Made by a program: the position numbers and the translations under genes | From: Thermanaerosceptrum fracticalcis | GTDB lineage: Bacteria > Bacillota > Peptococcia > DRI-13 | Direction: 5' to 3' | Assembly (NCBI RefSeq): GCF_000746025.2 | Contig: NZ_CP045798.1 | Coordinates: 1,102,501 to 1,166,500 of the forward strand | Length of the DNA stretch: 64,000 nucleotides | Notes under the pieces: generated by a model | Databases searched by the model: none | The model's input: the letters and a program-made list of their open reading frames with translations, nothing else | What the model was told of the DNA's origin: nothing | In this document: positions 14,898 to 23,728 of the stretch, piece by piece | Numbering within the stretch: the first letter of the stretch is position 1 | How the letters are laid out: every line of letters begins with the position of its first letter

Positions 14898-16199
14898 TTA
14901 GTGAGATTCAACCCGAGTCTTTTCGGGAGCTTCCTCAATTTGCAAATTGAAAAGTTTGTTGATCACTTCCGCGTATAAAAGTCCTTGGGTGCTGTATGAT
15001 GCGTCTTTTAACTCCAGTATGGCATCGTGTAACAGCTGGTTAACTACAGAACTGACACAAGAACTGATGACTTTCTTATCTTTTTCACTTAGATTCCCCA
15101 GGCGGCGAAAAGCCCGGTCCAGTTCCTTTTTCTTAAGACCTTCCGCTTTCTCTTTAAGGGCTACGATGGTGGGCACAACTTTTAAACTGCACACCCATTT
15201 AAAATAGTTTTCTTTTTCTTCTATGATAATATTTTCCACTTTTTCCGCTTCTTTAAGGCGCTCATTGATATTTTTCTGGACCACATTCTCCAAATCATCA
15301 ACATCGTAAAGAGTCACATTAGGATAGCTGGCACAGAGTGGATCAATATCCCGGGGTACCGCAATATCAATGAGAAACAAGGGTTTATTTTGACGCTGAT
15401 CCTGTATTCTTTCGATATCCGACGGGTGGACAATATAATTAGGTGCCGCTGTACAGCTGATGACAATGTCGGCTTCCTTTAGATAATCGTGAAACTGGTC
15501 CATCTTGACCGCCAGGCCGCCAAACTCCTGAGCCAGGGCTTGGGCACGGGCAAAAGTTCTATTGGCCACAATCACAGAGGAAATACCGTTGGCCACTAAA
15601 TGACGTGCCGTTAATTCACTGGTTTCCCCTGCTCCCAGCACCATGACCGTACGCCCCTCAAGATCACCAAAAATTCCTTTGGCCAGTTCTACCGCAGCGG
15701 AACTAACAGATACGGCCTGCCTGTCGATAAAAGTTTCTGTACGGGCCCTTTTCCCCACAATAATGGCTTTTTGCCATAAGTTATTAAGATAATTGTTGGT
15801 GGTGCCGGCCTTAAGTGCCTCCTGAAATGCTTCCTGCACCTGACCTAAGATCTGGCTTTCTCCTAAGATCATAGAATCTAATCCGGCCGATACCCGAAAA
15901 AGGTGATGTACAGCTTTTTCCTCCTCATAGGTATAAAGAAAAGGCAGAATCTCGGCCACAGTCATATTGGCGATTTTCCCATAATACTCCTGTAAAACCC
16001 CCTTGGCCAGTTCTATCTCCCCTGTAGACAGGTAAACTTCCGTCCTGTTGCAGGTGGAAAGAATCACAGCCCCACTCACACCCTGCTTCTCCATTAAATA
16101 GTGTAAATGATCCTGAAGGCGATATTTGGCTACAGCCACCTTTTCCCTTACTTCCACTGGCGCTGTTTTATGGTTTAATCCTGTAACGATAATAAACAA
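14898..16199 (-). CDS. hemA: glutamyl-tRNA reductase
   Basis: 433 residues. It reduces Glu-tRNA to glutamate-1-semialdehyde, the first step of the C5 heme route. LSTCNRTEVYLS contains the catalytic cysteine, GESQILGQVQEAF the substrate domain, VLGAGETSELTARHL the NADPH-binding fold; a C-terminal helical dimerisation domain follows. TTG start, overlapping the 3' end of sirC by 25 bases. tRNA-Glu is encoded in the window at 4687. Confidence 0.97.
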   Translation of the reverse strand: MFIIVTGLNHKTAPVEVREKVAVAKYRLQDHLHYLMEKQGVSGAVILSTCNRTEVYLSTGEIELAKGVLQEYYGKIANMTVAEILPFLYTYEEEKAVHHLFRVSAGLDSMILGESQILGQVQEAFQEALKAGTTNNYLNNLWQKAIIVGKRARTETFIDRQAVSVSSAAVELAKGIFGDLEGRTVMVLGAGETSELTARHLVANGISSVIVANRTFARAQALAQEFGGLAVKMDQFHDYLKEADIVISCTAAPNYIVHPSDIERIQDQRQNKPLFLIDIAVPRDIDPLCASYPNVTLYDVDDLENVVQKNINERLKEAEKVENIIIEEKENYFKWVCSLKVVPTIVALKEKAEGLKKKELDRAFRRLGNLSEKDKKVISSCVSSVVNQLLHDAILELKDASYSTQGLLYAEVINKLFNLQIEEAPEKTRVESH

Positions 16200-16816
16200 C
16201 GATTAATCCTCTCCTTTACAACCTCCAGTTGTCCATCTTCAATAAGTTTGAGCAATTCCCCGGTAACCAAACCCTGCAACACCTTACCCCGCATCTTGTC
16301 ATCAGGACATTCCGCAAACAGCGTCTCCCGCAGATTGCCCAGTAATTCTAAAGCTTGGGCAAATTCTCCCCGGAACTTTTCCGCCAGTTCTTCCTTGATG
16401 ACCCGGGCCAGAGCGGGACTTTTTCCATTGGTGGAGACAGCAATAAGCAAATCTCCCTGTCTGTGTACCGCAGGTAAAGTAAAGCTGCACCAAAGGGGGT
16501 CGTCCACAACGTTGATGAGAATATTTTTTTCCGTACAAAGGGCCGCCACCTCATGATTTAATTCTGCATTATCCGTAGCGGCAATCACCAGAAATTTATC
16601 GTTAATATCTTCTGCTTGAAAATTACGGTTCAGCCATACAATTTGTTTTTCTTCCGTTAATTTTAGGAGCAGGGGATGAAGCATAGGACTTACCACACAG
16701 ACCTTGCCCCCACATTCCAGAAGACCTCTTACTTTTCTTGCGGCAACGCTTCCCCCGCCGACTACCAGGCACCCTTTACCGCTAATATTTAAATTTACTG
16801 GATAAGATAAAGACAT
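16175..16816 (-). CDS. precorrin-2 dehydrogenase / sirohydrochlorin ferrochelatase family
   Basis: 213 residues, of the CysG N-terminal / Met8 / YlnF type. It oxidises precorrin-2 to sirohydrochlorin and may insert iron. The NAD-binding loop reads CLVVGGGSVAARKV; VSTNGKSPALAR and the WCSFTLPAV segment are family signatures. First gene of the hem operon, overlapping hemA by 25 bases, so siroheme synthesis is tied to heme precursor supply. Confidence 0.9.
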   Translation of the reverse strand: MSLSYPVNLNISGKGCLVVGGGSVAARKVRGLLECGGKVCVVSPMLHPLLLKLTEEKQIVWLNRNFQAEDINDKFLVIAATDNAELNHEVAALCTEKNILINVVDDPLWCSFTLPAVHRQGDLLIAVSTNGKSPALARVIKEELAEKFRGEFAQALELLGNLRETLFAECPDDKMRGKVLQGLVTGELLKLIEDGQLEVVKERINRCLLSLQD

Positions 16817-16874
16817 AACATCACCATCATTAACAAATTTAAACCCTACCTGTAAGTAGGGGGTAGAGCAATTG

Positions 16875-17843
16875 CTAGAATTGACGTCTTTTGATGAACA
16901 CGGCTAATTTGTGAAGGGATTCCGTAATTTCATTGGCGGGAAGCATTTCCAACTCTTTTAAAGCCTTTTCCACATAGAGGCCTGCAATATCCAGGGAATA
17001 AGGTATTGCCTCGCTTTGTTTGATTAATTCCACCACGTCATGAATATCATCCTGGGAGCTAACAGGAGAATTTAACTTTTCCCAAAGACTTTTTTTCACC
17101 GCTTCATTGCCGCAGTTTAAAAGATAGATAACCGGGAGTGTAATAATACCCTGTCGTAAATCACTGCCTACCGGTTTTCCTAATGTTTTTTCATCGGCGA
17201 TAAAGTCTAAAACATCATCAGTGATTTGGAAAGCCATCCCCAGATAATGCCCATACCTTCCCAGGGTTTTCACAATATGAGGGTCGGCTTGGGCAGCGAT
17301 GGCACCAATCTGGCAGCTGGCAGAAATTAAAAGTGAGGTCTTTCGTTTAATACGATAAAAATAATTACGAATGTTTTGTTCAAGTTTAAAAGCGGAGGCT
17401 ATCTGTTCTAATTCGCCCTGGCACATCTCGACGCTGACGTGGGCCAGCAACTGGTTAATCTTGTTATTCTTATATTTTTCAATAATAATTAAAGCCTTGG
17501 CAAAAAGAAAATCACCGGAATGAAGGGAAAAATTATTACCGTATTGGGCTTTAACGGTTTGTCTTCCTCTTCTAATGATAGAAGAATCAATGACATCATC
17601 ATGAACCAGAGTGGCCATATGGATGAGTTCCAAAGCTGCCGCCAGAGGTATGATCTTGCCGCTTTCATATTGGCCATATTTCGCCGATAATAAGGCAAAA
17701 GCCGGCCTAATCCTTTTTCCTCCCGCTTTTAACAGGTGCACAAAACTCTTTCGTAAATCTGCATGTCCTGCCTGAATATATTCCAATAAATATTCTTCAA
17801 CTTGTCTAAGTTCACCTTCTATTTCATAAAACAGATAATTCAC
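16875..17843 (-). CDS. hepT: heptaprenyl diphosphate synthase, catalytic component II (polyprenyl synthetase)
   Basis: 322 residues. It makes the long prenyl chain, probably for menaquinone. Both Asp-rich motifs are present: LVHDDVIDSS and QITDDVLDFIAD; KAGGKRIRPAFALL carries the IPP-binding residues. It lies 39 bases downstream of a HepS-like partner gene, as expected for the two-subunit Firmicute enzyme. Chain length cannot be read from sequence; hepta- is by analogy. Confidence 0.9.
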   Translation of the reverse strand: MNYLFYEIEGELRQVEEYLLEYIQAGHADLRKSFVHLLKAGGKRIRPAFALLSAKYGQYESGKIIPLAAALELIHMATLVHDDVIDSSIIRRGRQTVKAQYGNNFSLHSGDFLFAKALIIIEKYKNNKINQLLAHVSVEMCQGELEQIASAFKLEQNIRNYFYRIKRKTSLLISASCQIGAIAAQADPHIVKTLGRYGHYLGMAFQITDDVLDFIADEKTLGKPVGSDLRQGIITLPVIYLLNCGNEAVKKSLWEKLNSPVSSQDDIHDVVELIKQSEAIPYSLDIAGLYVEKALKELEMLPANEITESLHKLAVFIKRRQF

Positions 17844-17882
17844 TTGAATATCGCACCTTTATCATTTAGTGTTCACAGAAGA

Positions 17883-18650
17883 TTAAGCACGTAAATCTTT
17901 GCAGATAGGCGGTCTTTCCAATCCCCATTTACAACCCAGCCCTAATAATGAAGCTTGAAAACATTCTCGACCCGGGCCGGGAGGCAGTAACTCCAAAAGC
18001 TCCCAGGCACGGTACCACTTGGCCAGATAGGGATAAGGGTCATAGTTTTCTCCCCAAACACCCCTCAGGATACCGAGATGATTACCAATCTGTTTTATGG
18101 CTTCAGAAAGATAGGTTTTACCCACAAGGAGATGGGCTGCCAGGTAACAGGCGGTTTCCCCCAGCAGGGAATATATCCTTAGAACATGGGGTTCTTCGGG
18201 AAGATTTTGTTTTCTTTTCTCATTGCGCAGGACGTGTTCCTGATGAATATTCCCGATGAGGGTAGCTAGATATGCCAGGTATTGATCCAGTTCGTACCTG
18301 CAGATAGTGGCATAAAAACGGCTGTATAATAAATCCCCCAGTAAAATAGGGTACTGTATTTGCTCTTTTAATTTTAAACAATCTTTATCTTCAGGAATAG
18401 CCCAATGGATACGGGTTGCGAAATATAAAACCTGCATACTGGCAGCCAGGTGAAGCACCTTGGTATTTGGTTCTTTCAAAGTTTTGGCTGAAATGAGAGA
18501 GAGCAGAGGTAACCACAAATGATCATCGGGGGCTTCTTTGATACTAAGCAAATTTGCCACATGGCCCGCTTTGCTGTGCAGTGCTTTTTGAGTTTTGGCC
18601 TGGATGACGGCGATTTCAGGAGTAAATTCTAGTACAATTTTTTCTAGCAT
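17883..18650 (-). CDS. hepS: heptaprenyl diphosphate synthase component I-like subunit
   Basis: 255 residues, the length of Bacillus HepS (251). All-helical. It can be aligned by eye with the polyprenyl synthase downstream: LHLAASMQVLYFATRIHWAIPED corresponds to LAAALELIHMATLVHDDVID, and ILLGDLLYSRFY to LHSGDFLFAKA. The first Asp-rich motif is thus replaced (RIHWAIPED) and the second is absent, so it is non-catalytic. In known two-subunit enzymes this component sets chain length. Function inferred from context and this alignment. Confidence 0.75.
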   Translation of the reverse strand: MLEKIVLEFTPEIAVIQAKTQKALHSKAGHVANLLSIKEAPDDHLWLPLLSLISAKTLKEPNTKVLHLAASMQVLYFATRIHWAIPEDKDCLKLKEQIQYPILLGDLLYSRFYATICRYELDQYLAYLATLIGNIHQEHVLRNEKRKQNLPEEPHVLRIYSLLGETACYLAAHLLVGKTYLSEAIKQIGNHLGILRGVWGENYDPYPYLAKWYRAWELLELLPPGPGRECFQASLLGLGCKWGLERPPICKDLRA

Positions 18651-18769
18651 TGGGACCCCCCTATCTCAATTATACCAAATAAATGATGGTTTCTTCTCCC
18701 CGGTTAAATTCAATTAAAATATAGTAATTAATACATAATACTATTTCTTACATTATTTTAATCTTTTCT

Positions 18770-19513
18770 TCACAAACCGGCTTCTTCCTTTTCTTTCTCT
18801 TTTTTGCGATAGATTAACCAAGAGATGATAATACTTAACTCATAGAGTATTAACATGGGGATAGCCATTAATAACTGTGATATAACATCAGATCCCGGTG
18901 ACAACACCGCAGCCAGGATAAACATGCCTAATATAACATAACCTCTTTTCTCCCGCAAAAACTGGGGAGTAATTAATCCTAAACAGGTAAGAAAGTATGT
19001 AATGATGGGAATTTCAAAAACAATACCGAAAGGCACCAAAAAAGCAATAATAAAGGAAATATATTTACTTATGGAGATCATGGGGGTTAGACCGCCGCTA
19101 AAATCAATTAAAAGCACTTTCAGGCCTAATCCCAGCGCATATTTATACGCGAAGAAAATACCGGAAATAAACAAAAAGAGAGCAAGAAAAAATGCAGGTA
19201 CAAAGACCCTCTTCTCGTGCACGTGTAAAGCAGGAAGGAAAAACTTTAACAATTGCCATAAAACAATAGGGGACGCTAATATTATACCACCCATTAAGGC
19301 CAGCTTAATATGGATGAATATTCCTTCCGTAACGCCTAAAAACACCAAATTCATCCCCAGCTTCTTAATGGGTTCAAGCAAAATATCTTTAATGGTGTTA
19401 AGAAATAGAAAGTAGCTAAGAATAGAAGCAAAAAAAATTGAGACAAGGGATATTAACATAACCCTTCTCAGTTCTTCTAAATGTTCGGTTATAGGTGCAA
19501 TTTTCTCACTCAT
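18770..19513 (-). CDS. tatC: Sec-independent protein translocase TatC
   Basis: 247 residues with six membrane segments. It is the twin-arginine signal receptor of the Tat system. The N-terminus ITEHLEELRRVMLISL and the periplasmic SPIVLWQLLKFFLPALHVHEKR are strong family signatures. ATG 19513 follows AAGGTGAAAACG; the frame opens at 19630, but the extra 39 residues are not family-like. No tatA is visible here. Confidence 0.95.
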   Translation of the reverse strand: MSEKIAPITEHLEELRRVMLISLVSIFFASILSYFLFLNTIKDILLEPIKKLGMNLVFLGVTEGIFIHIKLALMGGIILASPIVLWQLLKFFLPALHVHEKRVFVPAFFLALFLFISGIFFAYKYALGLGLKVLLIDFSGGLTPMISISKYISFIIAFLVPFGIVFEIPIITYFLTCLGLITPQFLREKRGYVILGMFILAAVLSPGSDVISQLLMAIPMLILYELSIIISWLIYRKKEKEKEEAGL

Positions 19514-19623
19514 CGTTTTCACCTTATAAAACCGGCGTTTTGGAATATTATCATTCATAACAAAAATATTATACCAAAAACCCTGTAAAACTACAGAGAA
19601 AAAGCGTATAAATAATCCTAGAA

Positions 19624-19673
19624 AAAACAAAACGTCAACCTCACAAACTTGTGGGTCTGCAAGGTTGACGTTT
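19624..19673 (-). terminator. terminator after the second speD
   Basis: A long stem AAACGTCAACCT/AGGTTGACGTTT with an inner CCCAC/GTGAG region is followed on the minus strand by TGTTTTTTC. Confidence 0.85.
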
Positions 19674-19712
19674 AACCTTTCTTTTTTCGTCGGAATAAAA
19701 TAAATATCCCTC

Positions 19713-20090
19713 CTACAGATTTACCGCTTCCTTCTGAAGTCCTTCCATGATTCCTCTTTTAACCTCAGTAGCGGTCATGTGCCCAGCCTTGAATTTCTCA
19801 ACGAGATAATTGCAGGCATCCCATGGATTAACGCTTTCGCCACAGGTGAAGACATCAATTGCTGCATAACCTAGTTCAGGCCAGGTATGGATTGCCAGAT
19901 GTGATTCAGAGATTACTACGACTCCGCTTACCCCTTGAGGACTAAACTTATGAAATACGTACTCCCTTACTTCGGCACCAGCCTCAAGAGCCGCATTTAC
20001 CATAATTTCCTCTACTTTTTTTAGGTCATTAAGAATCTCAAATTCACATCCATAAACTTCGGCCAACACATGACGGCCCAATGCGCTCAT
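19713..20090 (-). CDS. speD: S-adenosylmethionine decarboxylase proenzyme (second copy)
   Basis: 125 residues, the standard length. The self-processing site [14 protein letters not shown] and the Cys in VFTCGES match the first copy at 8554, and the two are clearly paralogous. It starts at [15 protein letters not shown]. It is a single-gene unit with its own promoter (20167-20194) and terminator, unlike the first copy. A division of labour between the two is possible but not shown. Confidence 0.9.
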   Translation of the reverse strand: MSALGRHVLAEVYGCEFEILNDLKKVEEIMVNAALEAGAEVREYVFHKFSPQGVSGVVVISESHLAIHTWPELGYAAIDVFTCGESVNPWDACNYLVEKFKAGHMTATEVKRGIMEGLQKEAVNL

Positions 20091-20166
20091 TTATCATGCC
20101 CCCTTTAGTGACTTTATTTTGAGAGAACCCGAACATTTTCGCCAGGGTCCAATCCAATCAAAAACA

Positions 20167-20194
20167 ATTTTAGCACATCTGGAAGTGATGTCAA
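20167..20194 (-). promoter_or_regulatory. speD: sigma-A-type promoter of the second speD
   Basis: On the minus strand TTGACA (20189-20194) and TAAAAT (20167-20172) are separated by 16 bases. The transcript would have about 70 bases before the ATG at 20090. Confidence 0.7.
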
Positions 20195-20303
20195 TAAAAA
20201 AGTTTGTTTTTCCCATTAGTGCCGCTGATATTTTATATTCCCCGCCCGAGCATTTTGTCTACCGCTCACATTAATACATCTTACTTTTTGTTATATAAGT
20301 TTG

Positions 20304-20558
20304 TTAAATATTTAACAGTTCTTCTGCATACTTGATGGCATTGTTCAAGGCCGCAGTAATGTAATCATTCTCCTCATAGGTAATGAATAAAGGCGGCTCT
20401 AACCGTATCACCTTGCGGTTTTGCAGGGTAGGGGCGGTGATTACTTTTTGTTCTAAAAGTTTCGCCATGATTATTGCCCCTGCTCTTTCGTCAGTAAGTT
20501 CAATCCCTGCGATTAAACCTCTTCCTCGTATTTCTTTGATCACCGTGGGAAATATTTT
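20304..20558 (-). pseudogene. C-terminal fragment of a class III aminotransferase
   Basis: The reading frame gives IKEIRGRGLIAGIELTDER..., the C-terminal domain of ornithine/acetylornithine/putrescine-type PLP aminotransferases. The frame is open for about 85 residues, but an in-frame TAG lies 15 bases before the GTG at 20543 (codons TTT TAG AAA ATA TTT CCC ACG), and nothing upstream resembles the 300-residue PLP domain. It is a remnant of a deleted gene. Confidence 0.8.
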
Positions 20559-20675
20559 CTAAAAAGCGTGAAGCTGTTGAAGCAGGTAATACCCTTTTAA
20601 AAAATAATGGTATTTTATACCATATTATAGTTTAGCCAAGTTTTGTCCGGGGTATAACTTTTCATAAGATATAGC

Positions 20676-20704
20676 AAAAAAACCTAAGTACGTTTGTACT
20701 TAGG
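20676..20704 (-). terminator. terminator of tRNA-Pro(GGG)
   Basis: A perfect 9-bp stem CCTAAGTAC/GTACTTAGG with loop AAAC is followed on the minus strand by seven T residues. Confidence 0.9.
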
Positions 20705-20728
20705 TTTGGTAAACTCAATTAAATTAAA

Positions 20729-20806
20729 TGGTCGGAGCGACTGGACTTGAACCAGCGGCCTCCACCACCCCAAGATGGCGCTCTAGCCAAACTGAGCTAC
20801 GCCCCG
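20729..20806 (-). tRNA. tRNA-Pro(GGG)
   Basis: 78 nt including encoded CCA. The acceptor is CGGGGCG/CGCTCCG with one G-T pair; anticodon stem CCATC/GGTGG, loop TTGGGGT (anticodon GGG). A solitary tRNA gene with its own terminator. Confidence 0.95.
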
Positions 20807-20878
20807 ACAACCACAATAATTATTATATTACCCCAAAACCCTTCTGTCAAGAAATTAATCCTGGTTTTTTGTAGAAGA

Positions 20879-21763
20879 TTAATTTATTATGATGGAATAT
20901 TCTGCTCCCTGGGAGGCTATGTTTAAGATATAGGCTTTCGCTTCAATATTATATTCTTTCCAGGTATCAACCATAATCCTGGCAATTGCCTCCTCCTCCT
21001 GATCCGCAAAGGCCAGAATGGAAGGTCCTGCTCCGCTTAAACAACTGCCGAGCGCTCCTTTGCTGACAGCTTCCTTAATTACCCGATCTAAACCCGGTAC
21101 TAAAGGCATGCGATACGGCTGGTGTAAGAAATCTTCCATGGCTACAGACAAAAATCTATAATCGCCTGTTAACAGCGAGGTCATAAAAAAACCGAAACGG
21201 CCGGTGTTATTCACTGCGTCTTTATGACTGATGAGGGAAGGTAACACTTTACGGGCTTCAGAAGTAGCAAGTTCGAAATCCGGAACGGCAACCACTGCTT
21301 TAAGAGGTTTTCCGGGCATTATTTTTTTATAAACCAATCCTTGTGAAGTCATCAGGGAAACGACCAAACCGCCGCATAAAGCCGGAGCGGCATTGTCAGG
21401 ATGGCCCTCCAATTGTGAGGCTAGCTCAATAAGTTTTTGTTCTGGGAGATTAGCCTGAAAAATCAGATTGGCGGCAATGATCCCGGCAACGGTAAGGGTA
21501 GCGCTGCTCCCCAATCCTCTGGACGGAGGTACATTACCCTTAACGGCGATATTGACCTGTGGTGTCCTTTCCCTAAAATACCGGGCAAAATGAGCTACAG
21601 CCCTATGGGCTAAGCTGTTTTCCAAAAGTGTTTGACATCCCTCAGGCGGGGTTTCCTTTTGGTCATAAAAGTAGAATTCATTATATAAATCTAAAGCAAT
21701 ACCAACACAATCAAAACCTGGTCCCAGGTTTGCCGATGTAGCCGGTACCCTTACTTTAATCAT
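20879..21763 (-). CDS. thrB: homoserine kinase
   Basis: 294 residues of the GHMP kinase superfamily. It phosphorylates homoserine on the way to threonine. VPATSANLGPGFDCVGIAL is the N-terminal motif, PPSRGLGSSATLTVAG the ATP loop, and SCLSGAGPSILAF the third motif. It lies about 60 bases after hom in one operon. No thrC is seen here. Confidence 0.96.
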   Translation of the reverse strand: MIKVRVPATSANLGPGFDCVGIALDLYNEFYFYDQKETPPEGCQTLLENSLAHRAVAHFARYFRERTPQVNIAVKGNVPPSRGLGSSATLTVAGIIAANLIFQANLPEQKLIELASQLEGHPDNAAPALCGGLVVSLMTSQGLVYKKIMPGKPLKAVVAVPDFELATSEARKVLPSLISHKDAVNNTGRFGFFMTSLLTGDYRFLSVAMEDFLHQPYRMPLVPGLDRVIKEAVSKGALGSCLSGAGPSILAFADQEEEAIARIMVDTWKEYNIEAKAYILNIASQGAEYSIIIN

Positions 21764-21823
21764 TGCATCTTTCCTCCTAACCTTAAGGGCCTGAACTAAA
21801 AATGCACATCCGCCTGCCTCAGC

Positions 21824-23110
21824 TCAGTTTTCTTCCACCCTGATTAAATTGGCAATCTCTTTGGTTATTGATAATTCACGGATAATTTTCAGAGCATCCT
21901 GAATATCGTTTTCCCTTACTTTATGGGTAATTACCACCAGTTCCGCAATACCATCCTCGCAATTTTTCTGGATAACCGAGGCGAGGCTTACGCCGTGGTT
22001 GCCAAATATACCGGCGATACTGGCCAATACACCGGGTCGATCGATAACATGTAAGCGTAAATAGTATTTGGTCATAATTTCACCCATGGGTTTAAAGGCT
22101 TTATGCTCATAGCAGGTACAGCTTAAACGTCCGGTACTGCCCTTCTCTATATTTTTAACCACTTCGATGATATCGCCGACTACCGCACTGCCTGTGGGCA
22201 TTTGGCCCGCCCCCCGTCCAAAGAACATGGTTTCGCCAACGGCATCGCCCCGTACAAATACGGCATTAAAAGAATCATAAACATTGGCCAGTGGATGGCT
22301 GGACGGGATTAAAGCGGGATGAACCCTAGCCTCCACTTGTCCACTTTCTTCTCTGGCAATTCCTAAAAGTTTAACGGTGTAACCTAATTCCCTGGCATAG
22401 GAGAGGTCTTTAGGTCTGATTTTCGTTATTCCTTCCACATAGACATCTTGGAAGGTAACTCTGGTATGAAAAGCCAAAGAGGCAAGAATAGCAATTTTCC
22501 GGGCCGCATCATAACCTTCTACGTCTGCAGTGGGATCAGCTTCGGCATAACCCAGCTCCTGGGCTCTTTTTAAGGCATCGGCAAAACCCATCCCTTCCTG
22601 GGTCATCCTGGTTAAGATGTAGTTGGTAGTACCATTCACAATCCCCATTACCTGTTCGATATTATTGGCAATAAGGCTTTGTTTTAAAGGATTGATGATA
22701 GGAATGCCGCCGGCAACGCTGGCCTCAAAATATAAATCACACCCGGCCGCTTGACTTTTTTCAAACAACTCGCGCCCATGTTCCGCCAGCAAATCCTTAT
22801 TTGCCGTAACAACATTTTTCCCCTTGGCTAGGGCTTCCATCACATAAGTCCTTGCCGGCTCAATACCACCCATAACCTCTACGATAATTTTAATTTCCGG
22901 GTCACTGATGATCTCTTGCCACCGGCCTGTTACCACATCCGGGGGCAGGCTGACATCTCTTTTTTTCGCGGGGTCCCTCACGAGAACCTTTTTAATTATT
23001 ATATTGGCACCGCACTTATTACGCCACTTTTCTGTATTTTCCTGTAATATTTTGACAACACCCTGTCCTACATTTCCTAATCCCAAAATAGCTATCTCTA
23101 TTTTTTCCAC
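21824..23110 (-). CDS. hom: homoserine dehydrogenase with C-terminal ACT domain
   Basis: 428 residues. NAD-binding loop ILGLGNVGQGVVKIL, catalytic region EASVAGGIPIINPLKQ, and substrate site GTTNYILTRM. From about 350 on, an ACT domain (YYLRLHVIDRPGVLASIAGIF) suggests feedback control by threonine. The start is GTG with AGGAGGG 6 bases upstream. It lies 11 bases after the ACT/HTH protein gene. Confidence 0.97.
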   Translation of the reverse strand: MEKIEIAILGLGNVGQGVVKILQENTEKWRNKCGANIIIKKVLVRDPAKKRDVSLPPDVVTGRWQEIISDPEIKIIVEVMGGIEPARTYVMEALAKGKNVVTANKDLLAEHGRELFEKSQAAGCDLYFEASVAGGIPIINPLKQSLIANNIEQVMGIVNGTTNYILTRMTQEGMGFADALKRAQELGYAEADPTADVEGYDAARKIAILASLAFHTRVTFQDVYVEGITKIRPKDLSYARELGYTVKLLGIAREESGQVEARVHPALIPSSHPLANVYDSFNAVFVRGDAVGETMFFGRGAGQMPTGSAVVGDIIEVVKNIEKGSTGRLSCTCYEHKAFKPMGEIMTKYYLRLHVIDRPGVLASIAGIFGNHGVSLASVIQKNCEDGIAELVVITHKVRENDIQDALKIIRELSITKEIANLIRVEEN

Positions 23111-23121
23111 GTGAAGCCCTC

Positions 23122-23571
23122 CTAGCTTTGGCCTACTATCTCTACTTTCTTTACACCACTAATCTGCTGTAATTTATAGATTAACTCTTCAAGGTCCCCT
23201 AAAACCTCTGCTGTGTCAATACTTAACGTGGCATTGGCAACCCCTTGCAAAGGTATCCCCTGGTTAATGGTTAAAATGTTTCCTTTAAAATGAGCTACAG
23301 CGTTAAGAACGTTGGACAGGATGCCAGGCCTGTGTTCCAGTATTAAAGAAACTGTAATAATTTTCTCCTTACTGGCTTGATAAAATGGGAAGACACCGTC
23401 CCGGTACTTGTAAAAAGCACTGCGGCTTAAGCCCACACGTTCTACAGCTTCATTCACGGTCAAAACTTCACCACGGGCTAATAATTCCTTCACCATAGCC
23501 GTTTTTAAGATGGCTTCCGGCAGGATGTCTTTGCTTACCATATAAAACTTTTTTGTCTGGTCAATTCCCAT
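23122..23571 (-). CDS. ACT-domain regulator, PheB/YszB-like
   Basis: 149 residues. The first 70 carry a helix-turn-helix-like segment (LTVNEAVERVGLSRSAFYKYRDGVFPF). The last 75 are an ACT domain (ITVSLILEHRPGILSNVLNAVA). This is the arrangement of the PheB-type ACT proteins. ATG 23571 has GGCGGTGA 8 bases upstream; a GTG 12 bases earlier is in frame but overlaps that site. First gene of the hom-thrB operon, so it may sense a pathway amino acid; the ligand is unknown. Confidence 0.85.
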   Translation of the reverse strand: MGIDQTKKFYMVSKDILPEAILKTAMVKELLARGEVLTVNEAVERVGLSRSAFYKYRDGVFPFYQASKEKIITVSLILEHRPGILSNVLNAVAHFKGNILTINQGIPLQGVANATLSIDTAEVLGDLEELIYKLQQISGVKKVEIVGQS

Positions 23572-23631
23572 AATGATTTTCACCGCCTTACATGTCCTCG
23601 TATCACGGATATAACTCCTTGTATGGTAGAC

Positions 23632-23660
23632 ATTATAACATCAACTTCATTCCAATTCAA
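23632..23660 (-). promoter_or_regulatory. promoter of the ACT protein-hom-thrB operon
   Basis: TTGAAT (23655-23660) and TATAAT (23632-23637) on the minus strand are separated by 17 bases. The leader is only about 55 bases, too short for a T-box, so I see no riboswitch. Confidence 0.75.
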
Positions 23661-23702
23661 TAAAAATCTTTTTACATAAAAATCTTTTCCCCCACCAAAA
23701 AG

Positions 23703-23726
23703 AAAAATCGGTCTTTTGGACCGATT
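23703..23726 (-). terminator. terminator of spoIVA
   Basis: An 8-bp stem AATCGGTC/GACCGATT followed on the minus strand by TTTC and a T-rich stretch. The stem ends 3 bases from the spoIVA stop. Confidence 0.85.
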
Positions 23727-23728
23727 AA

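Noticed and set aside
23584-23728. T-box or threonine riboswitch before the hom operon
   Set aside because: The promoter leaves a leader of only about 55 bases and no terminator lies inside it.
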